This document shows positions 7,527-17,959 of a stretch of 64,000 bases of DNA, in pieces. Numbering within the stretch: position 1 is the first letter of the stretch; every line of letters begins with the position of its first letter. Under the pieces are notes generated by a model that did not search any database, was not told the origin of the DNA, and worked only from the letters and a program-made list of their open reading frames with translations. The position numbers and the translations under genes are program-made. This DNA is from Salinibacter altiplanensis (GTDB lineage: Bacteria > Bacteroidota > Rhodothermia > Rhodothermales > Salinibacteraceae). The stretch lies in NCBI RefSeq assembly GCF_002894645.1, contig NZ_NCQY01000025.1:1-64000 (forward strand). Reading direction: 5' to 3'.

Positions 7527-8885
7527 ATGCCAATATCCATGAGGTCCTCTTGGCTCACCGCACTCCTTGTTGGGGGCGGGCTGATCGCCTCGCTCGCCGC
7601 CTGCACCGACTCGTCGGATGTCGGGTTGGGGGTGGGCTCCGATCCCCTGCAGGGGGACAATCCAGCGACCGTCGACGCAGTCCCTGACGTCGGCACGACC
7701 CGAGTTCCCCCGATCACGGGAGACAACGTCCGCAACCGGCCCCGGTCCCAGAGCGCATGGCGATTCCTGATCGGGTCCGTAGACGACCCGGTGAGCGGAA
7801 CGGGACTCGTCGAGGCGGAAGGCTACATCGACTTCGCAGGCCGGAGCGACGACGTTCCCTCCGAGATCGAAAATGCCAGTCCCGACGCCCGTGCCGCTGA
7901 ACTGCGCCTGAAAACCGACTACTTCCACGGCTATTCGACCGAATCGATAGACGTGGAGGTGTACGACCTGACGGAGGAGGCCGACATGGACTCCGCCCGG
8001 GCGACGGCGAGCTTCAACGCCGACGCGTCCCCGGTGTCCGTGGACACGGCACAGATCAACCTGTCTGACTCAGACTCTCTGGTCACCATTCGACTCCAGG
8101 AGTCCTGGATCAACGATCACCCGGAGGTCTTTCAGACGGGCGAGGACTTCGAAAGCAATTTTCACGGCTTCAAAATAACTGCCCCCAGCAGCGAGGCGGT
8201 CGTCGGGTTCTCCTCGTCGGACGCCACCCTGCGCCTCAGGACCGTTTCGTCTGGTGACACCACCACGGCCGACTACTCGGGCCTAAAAACCTTCACTCAC
8301 ATTGAGCAGACGGGCGGGGGTGCCTCGCCGTCCGGGTACCGGCTGATGCAGGACGGCGTCGGGACCGGACTCACGATGTCGTGGGACTTCAATGAGAGTC
8401 CGCTCGACACTCTCGAAGAGAGTCCCTTGAACCGAGCCGAGATCTTCGTCCCGAACGACACAAGCGAACTGCAGGCACTCACCCCTTCCAATTTTGAACG
8501 GCCGCAGCCACAGGGCTACCGCATCATCGCCACCCGCGCTTCGTCCCCAGACGTGCCCCTTTGCGGAGAAGTACAATCCACAGTCTTCCCGATCTCCGAT
8601 GAAGACTGCACACTTCCACTCGACCCCACGGCGGCCCCCAGGGCAGCCCTCGTTCCGGACAACATCTCCTTTCCCATCTTCCAGCAGTCGCTCCAGCGCG
8701 TCCGCAGCGGGCAGTCCCCCGTCTTCACGACCTTCCGTGTCCACATCGCCGATCGGGCGAACACGTCGGTCAACCAGGCCACGACCATTCAGCCCGGCCT
8801 GCCCACCACGCTGCCCGCCCTCGTTCCCAAAGGCGGGACCGAGCCGAAGCCGCCCCGCGCTACTCTGACCGTAACCCCACTCTAG
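7527..8885 (+). CDS. DUF4270 family outer-membrane lipoprotein
   Basis: 452 aa from ATG 7527 (MPISMRSSW; ATG 7539 is equally possible). Lipoprotein signal peptide ends in SLAAC, followed by TDSSDVGLGVGSDPLQ, where DUF4270 proteins usually begin (C-x-D-x-x-x-x-G). The body is beta-rich and acidic with SVDDPVSGTGLVEAEGYIDF, AELRLKTDYFHGYS and a long strand-rich C-terminus. DUF4270 proteins are Bacteroidota-specific surface lipoproteins of unknown function, often placed after a short glycogen-synthase-like gene. The next gene begins with the base after this stop codon, so the two are almost certainly co-transcribed. Confidence 0.8.
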   Translation: MPISMRSSWLTALLVGGGLIASLAACTDSSDVGLGVGSDPLQGDNPATVDAVPDVGTTRVPPITGDNVRNRPRSQSAWRFLIGSVDDPVSGTGLVEAEGYIDFAGRSDDVPSEIENASPDARAAELRLKTDYFHGYSTESIDVEVYDLTEEADMDSARATASFNADASPVSVDTAQINLSDSDSLVTIRLQESWINDHPEVFQTGEDFESNFHGFKITAPSSEAVVGFSSSDATLRLRTVSSGDTTTADYSGLKTFTHIEQTGGGASPSGYRLMQDGVGTGLTMSWDFNESPLDTLEESPLNRAEIFVPNDTSELQALTPSNFERPQPQGYRIIATRASSPDVPLCGEVQSTVFPISDEDCTLPLDPTAAPRAALVPDNISFPIFQQSLQRVRSGQSPVFTTFRVHIADRANTSVNQATTIQPGLPTTLPALVPKGGTEPKPPRATLTVTPL

Positions 8886-10283
8886 ATGATGATTGCCGCT
8901 TGCTCCCTCCTCCACACGCTGCGCGACGGCCTCGTGCGGATGGTGGGGTTCCATCGCCTGCTCTTCTGGGGCTCCTGCCTTGCCGTTGTCGTGGGTATTC
9001 TGGGCGCTCCCTCTTCGGTGCAGGCCCAGTCCAACGGGGAGGGCACAATCTATTCCCGGTTCGGGATGGGCAGCCTGCTTGAGTTCTCCTCGTCTCAGAG
9101 CGACGCGATGGGGGGGGGCGGCTACGCACTTCGCTCCCTCAACTACAACCCCGACGCCAACCCGGCCCTCTGGAGCGACCAGGTGTTTACCCGCCTGTCC
9201 GGAAGCGCGGCCTACCGCTCCACCACCGTGGAGGACGGCCAGGGCAATTCCGGGCGGCTCAGCTCCGGCAACGTGCAGGCACTTCAGTTCAACTTCCCGC
9301 TCTATGAGCGCTCCCTGGGGGTCGGCTTCTCCTTCCAGCCCTACTCCCGCTCCAATTACAGCGGCAAGCGGCTGGACAGCGAAGAGGTGTCCATCAACGG
9401 CGAACGTCGGGAGGTTCCGTTTGAGACTGAGTTTTCGGGCTCCGGCGGCCTGCACCGGCTGCGGGGCGGGCTGGGATACCGCGTCAACGACATGTTGAGC
9501 GTCGGGGCCACCGCGGACCTTCTGTTCGGGACCCTCGAACGCCGTCGGCGTACGACGTGGGCAGTCGCCCAGCTCCGCAACACCGTCATCTCCGACGGGG
9601 TCCAGCTCTCCGGCCTGACCAGCACACTGGGCGGCCACCTCGCCCTTGCCGATGTGTTTGCCGAGGACGACGCCTTCTCCATCGGGGCCTCCGTTACGCT
9701 CCCGGCCAACCTGTCGGGCGAGCGCTTTCGGACCCTCGACGAAGACCTCGCCCGGGACACCCTCGCGACCGAACGGGGGGATGTCACCCTGCCCTGGAAG
9801 GGCCGCCTGGGACTGTCCTACCAGCCCAACGCCCGCTGGACGCTCGTCGTCGACGGGGCCTTCGACCCCTGGAGCACCTTCTCAAGCGACTTCTCCGCTC
9901 GGGCCTCCGAAACGGCCCCCGCTCGCTTTCCGGCCGGGGGGACGGAGACCCTCACCGATCGGTGGCGCCTCTCGACCGGGGCCGAAGTGGTACCTGCCGG
10001 CGACGACCGGTTGGCCGGGTACTTTGCCCAGGCGGCCTACCGCTTCGGCGGGTACGCGGAACAGATGTACGTGCGCCCAGACTCGGAAACGACCCTCTAT
10101 GAATTTGCCCTCACCGCGGGCATCAGCCTCCCCACCTCTCTTTCTGGCACACGAATTGATCTGAACACGGTTGCCGGAACGCGAGGGACGACCACCGGTG
10201 CCCTCGTCCGTGATCAGTTCTTCGGAGTGTCTCTTCACGTGAACTTCGGAGAGCGCTGGTTCCAGCGGCGCAAGCTCCGGTAG
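8886..10283 (+). CDS. Putative outer-membrane beta-barrel protein
   Basis: 465 aa. ATG 8886 follows the DUF4270 stop with no gap; a later ATG near 8940 (MVGFHRLLFWG) gives a more usual signal peptide ending VQAQ. The mature part starts NGEGTIYSRFGMGSLLEF and then shows repeating amphipathic strands with Gly/Asn/Ser turns (DAMGGGGYALR, NYNPDANPALWSDQ), and ends with SLHVNFGERWFQRRKLR. This resembles FadL/PorV-like barrels of the Bacteroidota; the substrate is unknown. Its direct coupling to the DUF4270 lipoprotein suggests that the two proteins form a surface complex. Confidence 0.65.
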   Translation: MMIAACSLLHTLRDGLVRMVGFHRLLFWGSCLAVVVGILGAPSSVQAQSNGEGTIYSRFGMGSLLEFSSSQSDAMGGGGYALRSLNYNPDANPALWSDQVFTRLSGSAAYRSTTVEDGQGNSGRLSSGNVQALQFNFPLYERSLGVGFSFQPYSRSNYSGKRLDSEEVSINGERREVPFETEFSGSGGLHRLRGGLGYRVNDMLSVGATADLLFGTLERRRRTTWAVAQLRNTVISDGVQLSGLTSTLGGHLALADVFAEDDAFSIGASVTLPANLSGERFRTLDEDLARDTLATERGDVTLPWKGRLGLSYQPNARWTLVVDGAFDPWSTFSSDFSARASETAPARFPAGGTETLTDRWRLSTGAEVVPAGDDRLAGYFAQAAYRFGGYAEQMYVRPDSETTLYEFALTAGISLPTSLSGTRIDLNTVAGTRGTTTGALVRDQFFGVSLHVNFGERWFQRRKLR

Positions 10284-10416
10284 GCGGCGCGGGGACCCGC
10301 AGGTCCTCTCTCACCGAACAGGCCGCACCGCAGGGCCCTCTTGACTGAAACCCAACGCAAAGCGTCCAGTCTAAAGCCCTAGCCTGTTCAAAATATCGGA
10401 CAGATTTGCCCCCAAT

Positions 10417-11772
10417 ATGTCTCTGACCGCCCCCGTTCTCCGATTACAGTCCTTCGTCGCTGGTGCCCTCTGCGTGGGGCTTGCCCTGCTCGTGGCAACT
10501 TCACCGGCCTCGGCCCAGGATAGTGAGCCGAGCAAGCGGGAGAAGCTGATGCACTACAGCCTCTACTACGAGAATTACAAGAACGACAACTTCGAAAGCG
10601 CACGGAGCGACCTGCTCTGGGTGCTCAACAATGCCCCTGGCGTTCCCGACGGCGACGACGACAACTACCGCCGGGTGATTCGTCTCTACGAGGGGCTTGC
10701 CGACCAGGCCTCAGACGAGAAGGCAAAGAAGGCATACCTAGACACCGCGGCGACGTACCTCGCCTCCGCCGTAGACCAGATCAAGAAGGACGGTCTGGAG
10801 CACACGTCGTACAAGTGGGAACGGCGCAAGGGCCGGTTCCTCGAAGAGCACCAGGACGTCCTTCCCGAGGGTGCGGAGGGCCTTGAGACGCCGACGGCCC
10901 ACTACCGAAGGGCCTTTGAGCTCGCCCCAAAGGACCTCGATCCGTACTACATCCAACAGGTGTTGCAGTCACACCTTGAGGACAATGCCCTTCAGAAGGC
11001 CCTTGACTTTGCCAACACCGTGGAGTCGAAGCGGGGGGACGATGAGGAGGTAACCAAGATGATCAGCTCGGTCCGGAAGGACATCTTTGGGAAAAACTCG
11101 CAGGCAAAGATCGCGTACCTTGAGAAACAGGTCGAGCAGAGCCCGGACAGCACCAAGCTGCTGACGGAACTGTTCGATGCGTACAACCAGCAGGGCAACG
11201 TCGAGAAGGCCTCGGAGCTCTCGAAGCGCTTGATCAAAATGGAGCCGTCGGCCGAGACCGTCCGGCAGATCGCCCAGATGCGCCTCGAGGACGGCCGTCC
11301 GGAAGACGCCCTGCAGGCGTACGAGCGGGCCGAGAAGCAAGGGGCTGAGTTGAAGGCCGAGGACTACTTCAACCGGGGCACCGCCTACCAGAAGATGGAG
11401 AAGCTCGCCCGGGCCCGTCAGGACTACCAAGCGGCCATTGACATGAAGGACGGCTTTGGGCGGGCGTACATCGCCATCGGTGACCTGTACGCCCGGGCCG
11501 TAAATCGGTGCAGCGGCAGCGAAATGGCCCGGAACGACAGGGCGGTATACTGGGCCGCCGTGGACAAGTACCGGCAGGCGAAGGAAATCGACTCTTCGAT
11601 TGCCTCCGTCGCGGACAGCAAGATCCAGACGTACCGTAGGGTCTTCCCGACGAAGGAAGATGTTTTCTACCGAGAGGACTGGGAGAGCGGGCAGTCGTTC
11701 ACCATCGACTACGGGTGCTACTCATGGATTGGTGAGACGACCTCCGTCCGATCGGCCCCTTCCTCGGGGTGA
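10417..11772 (+). CDS. Exported tetratricopeptide repeat protein
   Basis: 451 aa. Signal peptide at residues 1-34 (FVAGALCVGLALLVATSPASA, cleavage before QDSEP). The rest is helical repeats: an N-terminal pair (LYYENYKNDNFESARSDLLW), a Lys/Glu-rich middle, and two clear TPR units around residues 270-360 (RPEDALQAYERAEKQGAELK, EDYFNRGTAYQKMEKLARAR). The C-terminal part (AVDKYRQAKEIDSS, DYGCYSWIGETTSVR) is like that of large periplasmic TPR proteins of the Bacteroidota. It probably acts as a scaffold in the periplasm. A rho-independent terminator follows at once. Confidence 0.8.
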   Translation: MSLTAPVLRLQSFVAGALCVGLALLVATSPASAQDSEPSKREKLMHYSLYYENYKNDNFESARSDLLWVLNNAPGVPDGDDDNYRRVIRLYEGLADQASDEKAKKAYLDTAATYLASAVDQIKKDGLEHTSYKWERRKGRFLEEHQDVLPEGAEGLETPTAHYRRAFELAPKDLDPYYIQQVLQSHLEDNALQKALDFANTVESKRGDDEEVTKMISSVRKDIFGKNSQAKIAYLEKQVEQSPDSTKLLTELFDAYNQQGNVEKASELSKRLIKMEPSAETVRQIAQMRLEDGRPEDALQAYERAEKQGAELKAEDYFNRGTAYQKMEKLARARQDYQAAIDMKDGFGRAYIAIGDLYARAVNRCSGSEMARNDRAVYWAAVDKYRQAKEIDSSIASVADSKIQTYRRVFPTKEDVFYREDWESGQSFTIDYGCYSWIGETTSVRSAPSSG

Positions 11773-11794
11773 TGCCGCCACATTCTGAGAGTCG

Positions 11795-11830
11795 AAGGGC
11801 CGGCGTGCCGTTGGGGCCGTCGGCCCTTTT
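11795..11830 (+). terminator. Rho-independent terminator after the TPR gene
   Basis: Arms GGGCCGGCG (11797-11805) and CGTCGGCCC (11818-11826) pair over nine bases with one G-T pair, preceded by AA and followed by TTTT. Confidence 0.8.
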
Positions 11831-11833
11831 CGT

Positions 11834-11920
11834 TGGCGCAGGCGGGAATCGCACCCGCATTCGTGCCTTCGTCCTCCAAGGGAGTTTTCGTGTCGATCCG
11901 CTCTTGTGGTTCTGGGCGCC
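11834..11920 (-). other. tRNA-like fragment, possibly a decayed tRNA
   Basis: Read on the minus strand, GCGGG-TGCGATT-CCCGC forms a complete T-arm with a T-loop-like sequence, followed by CTGCGCCA, and GGCGC at the other end can pair with GCGCC as half an acceptor stem. The 87-nt span would fit a long-variable-arm tRNA. I find no D-loop GG and no anticodon arm that folds, so this is not a normal tRNA. It may be a pseudo-tRNA, an integration scar or chance. Confidence 0.25.
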
Positions 11921-11950
11921 GACCACGTAGTTAACGAGTGCGTTTCGTAA

Positions 11951-13300
<1,350 letters not shown>

Positions 13301-13315
13301 TCAGCCTCTTCCGCC

Positions 13316-13612
13316 ATGCCCGACTCCACGTTGTCCGCTCGCCGCGTGCGGTGGGGAATCGGCCTTCTGCTGGGGGGCGTGCTCGTCTGGATCGCCTTCT
13401 TCGACAGTCACAGCCTCTGGCAGCGATACCGCTGGCACCAAGAGCTGGAGGCTACAACCGCGGAGAACGCCGACCTCCGCTCCGAGATCGAGCGCCTTCG
13501 CTCACAGCTCGACCGTCCCCTGTCGGACAGCGTCGTCGAACGGATTGCCCGTGAGGAGTACGGCATGAAGCGGCCCGACGAAACCATTTACCGCGTCGAG
13601 CCCAGCGAGTGA
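13316..13612 (+). CDS. Septum formation initiator family protein (FtsB/DivIC-like)
   Basis: 98 aa: a short cytoplasmic start, one membrane helix at about residues 13-27 (WGIGLLLGGVLVWIAFF), then a coiled coil (ELEATTAENADLRSEIERLR) and the conserved family end ERIAREEYGMKRPDETIYRV. Such bitopic proteins form a complex with FtsL/FtsQ-type proteins at the division site. It starts 15 bases after eno and is probably co-transcribed with it, as in many bacteria. Confidence 0.88.
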   Translation: MPDSTLSARRVRWGIGLLLGGVLVWIAFFDSHSLWQRYRWHQELEATTAENADLRSEIERLRSQLDRPLSDSVVERIAREEYGMKRPDETIYRVEPSE

Positions 13613-13693
13613 GGCGGGGCGCTCCGGTGCCGATCGAAAGAGGGGCTTTTGCATCCATCGTCCATCTCGCCCTCGTCCGCTTCACGGACCAGC

Positions 13694-14677
13694 ATGAGTT
13701 CGCACGCCATCGGGATTGACATTGGGGGGACAAACCTCAAGGCCGCGCTCGTGGCCCGCGACGAAGGCCTGCTTGAGCAAGCCGAGTGCCCCACAGAAGC
13801 CCATCGGGGCCCCCAGCATGTCGAGTCTCAGATTGCGGGCCTCGCCGCAGATCTACTCGATGCGGCCCCGCCGGACGCGGTGGCGGGCATCGGCATTGGG
13901 GCGCCCGGCACCGTAAATTGGGACCGCACGACGGTGTCTCACCCCCCGAATATTGACGGCTGGACGTCCGTCAACCTACGCTCGGTCCTTCGGTCGCGAC
14001 TGGGCACCTCCCTCCCCGTCATCGTGGAAAACGACGCGAACGTGGCGGCCCTTGGGTCCGCCTTCTACGGGGCCGGGCAGCACGTCGACTCGTTCATCAT
14101 GATCACCCTCGGCACCGGGGTCGGCGGCGGCATCATCTATCAAAACAAAATCTTTCGCGGCAGCACCGGCGGCGCCGGCGAAATCGGGCACATGACAATC
14201 GATTACGAGGGCCCCTTTGCCAACTCGGGCGTGAGCGGGGCCATCGAGGGCTATCTCGGCCAAACATTTCTGACGGCACACGCCCGCGATCAGATCGTCA
14301 ACTACCCGGAAAGCATGGTCCGGGAGCTCGTAGAAGGCGACCTGGACCAGTTGTCCCCGCGCGTGCTGTACGAAGCGGCGACGCAGGGCGACGAGTTTGC
14401 CCGGGCCATCCTGGCGTGGGCCGGCCACAAGCTCGGATGCGTGCTCGGCTCCGCCGTAAATCTCTTGGACATTCGAACCATTGTGGTAGGGGGCGGCGTT
14501 TCGGCAGCGGGAGAATACATCCTCGCCCCTGCCCGTGACGTCCTCCCCCGCTTTGTCACGCCGGGCCTTCGGAACGACCTCCGGGTTCACCAGGAAGGGC
14601 TCGGCAACGAGGCCAGCCTTCTCGGGGCGGCCCGCCTCGCCTTCCAGGGCAAGGACGCCCAGGTCGGAACGCAGTAG
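13694..14677 (+). CDS. ROK family sugar kinase (glucokinase-like)
   Basis: 327 aa from ATG 13694 (MSSHAIGIDIGGTNLKAAL), where the phosphate-binding loop is at the N-terminus as the family requires. Other motifs: GIGAPGTVNWD, VIVENDANVAALGSAFYGAG (with the catalytic Asp), ITLGTGVGGGIIYQNKIFRG and GEIGHMTID. The usual ROK zinc motif (C-x-C-G-x-x-G-C) is absent: the matching segment reads EGPFANSGVSGAIEGYLG with no Cys. The protein should phosphorylate a hexose, most likely glucose, in the cytoplasm. It follows the DivIC-like gene by 81 bp. Confidence 0.88.
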   Translation: MSSHAIGIDIGGTNLKAALVARDEGLLEQAECPTEAHRGPQHVESQIAGLAADLLDAAPPDAVAGIGIGAPGTVNWDRTTVSHPPNIDGWTSVNLRSVLRSRLGTSLPVIVENDANVAALGSAFYGAGQHVDSFIMITLGTGVGGGIIYQNKIFRGSTGGAGEIGHMTIDYEGPFANSGVSGAIEGYLGQTFLTAHARDQIVNYPESMVRELVEGDLDQLSPRVLYEAATQGDEFARAILAWAGHKLGCVLGSAVNLLDIRTIVVGGGVSAAGEYILAPARDVLPRFVTPGLRNDLRVHQEGLGNEASLLGAARLAFQGKDAQVGTQ

Positions 14678-14724
14678 TCGTCGGCCCTCCGAGGCGGCAC
14701 AGTTCGTGTTTCCCCCACCGCCTG

Positions 14725-17616
14725 GTGATTGTGCTTCGTTTTCCCCAACCGGACCGGCTGATCGTTGGACTCGGGGCCGTGCTGGTCTTCCTTCTCCTGT
14801 CTCGCCCGGGCACGGCCCAAAACCGCCGCACCGTCCCCGACTCGGCCCGCCAGGCGCAGTCCTCCTCCGGGGCGGACCGACCGGCCGCCGGCTCCGGGGA
14901 GGCCGCCGGCGTGGAGTTCACCGCATCGGATTCGCTGGTCATCGTTACCCCCGCGGACTCGGCGGATCACAGCACCCTCCACGGCCAGGCCCAGATGTCG
15001 TACCAGGGCGCGACCTTGAAGGCCGGCACCATCGAGATGAACCTCGAGACGAGCGTCCTCGAAGCGTTTGGGGCCCCCTCCGACACCGCACAGGCTCGCC
15101 CCACGTTTGAACGGGGCAGCCAGCAGGGAAGCGGCCGGGGCGGCGGCCAGTCGTTTACGGGGGAAACCCTCTCCTACAGCCTCCGCACCAAACGGGGCCG
15201 CGTCGTGACGGCCCGTACGCAGCAGCAAAACGGCTACGTGCAGGGCGACGCCGTGAAGGCGTTTGAGGACAGCACCCTGTTTGTGCAAGAGGGGAGGTAC
15301 ACGACCTGCGACTGCCCGCCCGGCGAAACGCCCTCCTACTCGCTGCGCTCAAACGAGATGAAGGTGGACGGGGAGTGGGTCTACACCGGCCCCATTCAAA
15401 TGTACCTGTTCGAGATCCCGACGCCCCTGTGGCTTCCGTTCGGGTTTTTGCCGAACGTGTCGGGCCGCCGGAGCGGCCCTCTCGCACCGGACTATGGGCA
15501 GGACCGGGAAAAAGGCCTCTTTCTCCGCAACTGGGGCTGGTACTTTGCGATGAACGCCTACACGGACCTGCAGCTGCGGGGCAGCGTCTGGTCGAAGGGC
15601 AGCGTTGAGGTGAACCCGATTTTCCGCTACAGCAAGCGGTACAACTACAGCGGGCGCGTGGACCTCACCTACCGGCGCACCCAAATTGGGGAAGAGGAGG
15701 ACCCCGACTTCACCAACCGGCACCGAGGGCAGCTCAAGTGGCAGCACAGCCAAGACCTCTCCCCCACCGCCTCCATCCGCGGCGACATCAACCTAGCCAC
15801 CTCTACAGACTTCGCGCGCCGCAACAGCAACAACTACAACGACGCCGTCAAACAGGAGATTTCGTCGAACCTGCGGTATAGCAAAAGCTGGCCCGGGAGC
15901 GGCAAAGACCTGAACGTCAGTGCCAACCAGCGGCAGCAGCTGCAGAGCGGAGAGGTGTCGATGACCCTCCCCAGCCTCAACTTCTCCCAGCGGTCGTTCA
16001 AGCCGTTTGAGATGGACCAGGCGGTGGGCGACGACCGGTGGTTCGAGAAGATCACAACCTCCTACGACCTCTCGGTCGACAACAACTACTCGTTCTCCCC
16101 GCGGGACGTTGAGCAGCTCCGCGAACAGGGCGACTCCCTGGCGGCCGACCGGGTCTCCGACATCGCCTGGTACGAGGCGCTCGTGGACCGGGAAAAGTAT
16201 CGGACCGCCACCGGCGACGACGAGCAGTTCGATTTTCGCGCGACGCACCAGATTCCGGTGAGTGCCTCCTTTCGCGTCAACCGCTACAACCTCAACCTGA
16301 GCCCCAATTTTCGCTACGACTCGGACTGGCGCATCAGCACCATCCGCCAGGTCGTGAATCGCGACACGACCCAGGAGGACACCACCCGCACCACCGAAGA
16401 GCGAAGGGTCCAGGGCTTTTATGCCCGGCGGGCGTTTTCGACGGGCCTCTCGGCAAGCACGGAACTGTTTGGGACGTTTCCCCTCCGCGCCGGTCCCTTC
16501 CAGGGCCTCCGCCACCGGGTGTCTCCCTCCCTCTCGTTCAGCTACAGCCCCAACTTCAACGCGCCGTTCTGGGGCCGGACGCGCCCGCTCCGCTTCGCCA
16601 ACGGAGATCCTGTGCGCAACGAACAGGGGGAGCCCGTCCGGTACGACATCCTCGACGGAAGCCGGGTGCGTGGGAGCAACGAGCAGCGCACCCTGAGCTT
16701 TCGGCTCGACAACGAGCTCGAAACGAAGCAGGTGAGCGTCGACTCGACCGGGGACACGGACGAGGAGAAGATCAAGCTGCTGGACTTTGACCTGGACACC
16801 TCGTACAACTTCACGGCCGACGCCTTCAAGCTCAGCGACATCGGCCTCCGGGCCCGCACCTCGATTCGTGACTTTAGCGTCCGGTCATCCATGACCTTCT
16901 CTCCCTACCAGCTCCGCCGTTCCGGGGACACTGGGGACGGGTTCCAGCGCGTCGACCGCTACATGTTCACGGAAAGCCCGCTCACGCCGGTGCGCCTTAC
17001 GCGGTTCAGCCTCAACCTCAGCAGCTCGTTCCAAGGGGAAGGGGGGGGCAGCGGGGTCGGCACCCGGCCCGGCTTCCAACCGGACGGACGCGGGCCCGCG
17101 GGCCGCGCCGACCAACAGCGCTCCGAACAGGGCCAATCGGCGGGACAGACGGGTCCCGGGGCGCGCCCTGAGCCGGGCTACCTCGACACCAACATTCCCT
17201 GGACACTGAGCTTCGACTTTAACTACAGCTTCCGGAAGCCGCGGAAGCAGGTCGAGGGCCAAACGGCAACCCTCAACACCCAGGTCAGCTTCGACGTAAC
17301 GCCACGGTGGTCCCTGGAGGGCCGCACGGGCTACGACTTCGTTCAGGAGGAGCTGGCCACCACGAGCATCAATCTCAACCGCGACATCGGACGCTGTAGG
17401 TGCTGGGTAATGTCCTTCAGCTGGGTGCCCTTCGGGTCGCGCCAGTCCTACAGCTTCAGCCTTCAGGTCAAGAGCGGACAGCTCTCTCAACTGCTCCGGC
17501 TCCAAATTCCAAGCTCGGGCCAGGACGGCCCCCTGGGCGGGTTTGGAAACCGGCTCCGCAACACCGCGGGCAGCCTAACCGGTGGTGGCCAAGGCTCTAG
17601 CGGGCCCCTCCCGTAA
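14725..17616 (+). CDS. lptD: LptD-like outer-membrane LPS assembly protein
   Basis: 963 aa starting at GTG 14725. Signal peptide covers about residues 10-32 (LIVGLGAVLVFLLLSRPGTA). Residues 55-200 form an OstA/LptA-like beta-jellyroll (STLHGQAQMSYQGATLKAGTIEMNLET, FTGETLSYSLRTKRGRV), with a Cys pair in TTCDCPPG. This is followed by PLWLPFGFLPN, the entry of Bacteroidota-type LptD barrels, then a large barrel of about 700 residues ending near GRCRCWVMSFSWVPFGSRQSYSFSLQVKS. It should place LPS in the outer leaflet. A low-complexity Gly/Gln/Pro insert (about residues 770-815) is unusual. LPS also anchors many T9SS cargo proteins, which fits the first gene of the window. Confidence 0.85.
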   Translation: MIVLRFPQPDRLIVGLGAVLVFLLLSRPGTAQNRRTVPDSARQAQSSSGADRPAAGSGEAAGVEFTASDSLVIVTPADSADHSTLHGQAQMSYQGATLKAGTIEMNLETSVLEAFGAPSDTAQARPTFERGSQQGSGRGGGQSFTGETLSYSLRTKRGRVVTARTQQQNGYVQGDAVKAFEDSTLFVQEGRYTTCDCPPGETPSYSLRSNEMKVDGEWVYTGPIQMYLFEIPTPLWLPFGFLPNVSGRRSGPLAPDYGQDREKGLFLRNWGWYFAMNAYTDLQLRGSVWSKGSVEVNPIFRYSKRYNYSGRVDLTYRRTQIGEEEDPDFTNRHRGQLKWQHSQDLSPTASIRGDINLATSTDFARRNSNNYNDAVKQEISSNLRYSKSWPGSGKDLNVSANQRQQLQSGEVSMTLPSLNFSQRSFKPFEMDQAVGDDRWFEKITTSYDLSVDNNYSFSPRDVEQLREQGDSLAADRVSDIAWYEALVDREKYRTATGDDEQFDFRATHQIPVSASFRVNRYNLNLSPNFRYDSDWRISTIRQVVNRDTTQEDTTRTTEERRVQGFYARRAFSTGLSASTELFGTFPLRAGPFQGLRHRVSPSLSFSYSPNFNAPFWGRTRPLRFANGDPVRNEQGEPVRYDILDGSRVRGSNEQRTLSFRLDNELETKQVSVDSTGDTDEEKIKLLDFDLDTSYNFTADAFKLSDIGLRARTSIRDFSVRSSMTFSPYQLRRSGDTGDGFQRVDRYMFTESPLTPVRLTRFSLNLSSSFQGEGGGSGVGTRPGFQPDGRGPAGRADQQRSEQGQSAGQTGPGARPEPGYLDTNIPWTLSFDFNYSFRKPRKQVEGQTATLNTQVSFDVTPRWSLEGRTGYDFVQEELATTSINLNRDIGRCRCWVMSFSWVPFGSRQSYSFSLQVKSGQLSQLLRLQIPSSGQDGPLGGFGNRLRNTAGSLTGGGQGSSGPLP

Positions 17617-17959
17617 TGCATCACGGCCGCGGGCGCGGCGCCGGGCGGTCCAGTTTGTTGGGACATTGATGCATGAACCGGGGCCTCGCGGGGACGCTGT
17701 CCGGGCCCGGAGACGCAGGGTCTGGGCGTCCCGGGCCGGGGCACAGTTCGAAGGAGAGCCTCCTGCGGCCGGGAACGCTGGGGGGTTCCTGCGGCTTCGA
17801 CATGAGCGAGTGGGCACCGCCAACATGGGAACCCGAACAGGGGGGCTGCCAGCCCCCTCCCGAAACGCCCTCTCGTCCACAAGAGACGGTAGCGACTACA
17901 CCGTCTCGGTCGTTCACTTCGATTTTTCGAGCGCCGACCCGCCAATTCCCTTCTTCCTC
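17617..17959. other. GC-rich spacer with potential hairpins, no gene
   Basis: About 340 very GC-rich bases between lptD and the stress-protein gene. Several strong stems can be drawn, for example GGGGGCT-GCC-AGCCCCC near 17840-17860, but none has a T run. Open frames cross it on both strands without start signals or domain character. It may be a structured leader of the stress-protein gene. Confidence 0.4.

Noticed and set aside
8283-9638. A 451-codon minus-strand frame across DUF4270 and the barrel gene
   Set aside because: Crosses two real genes in antisense and has no recognisable domain.
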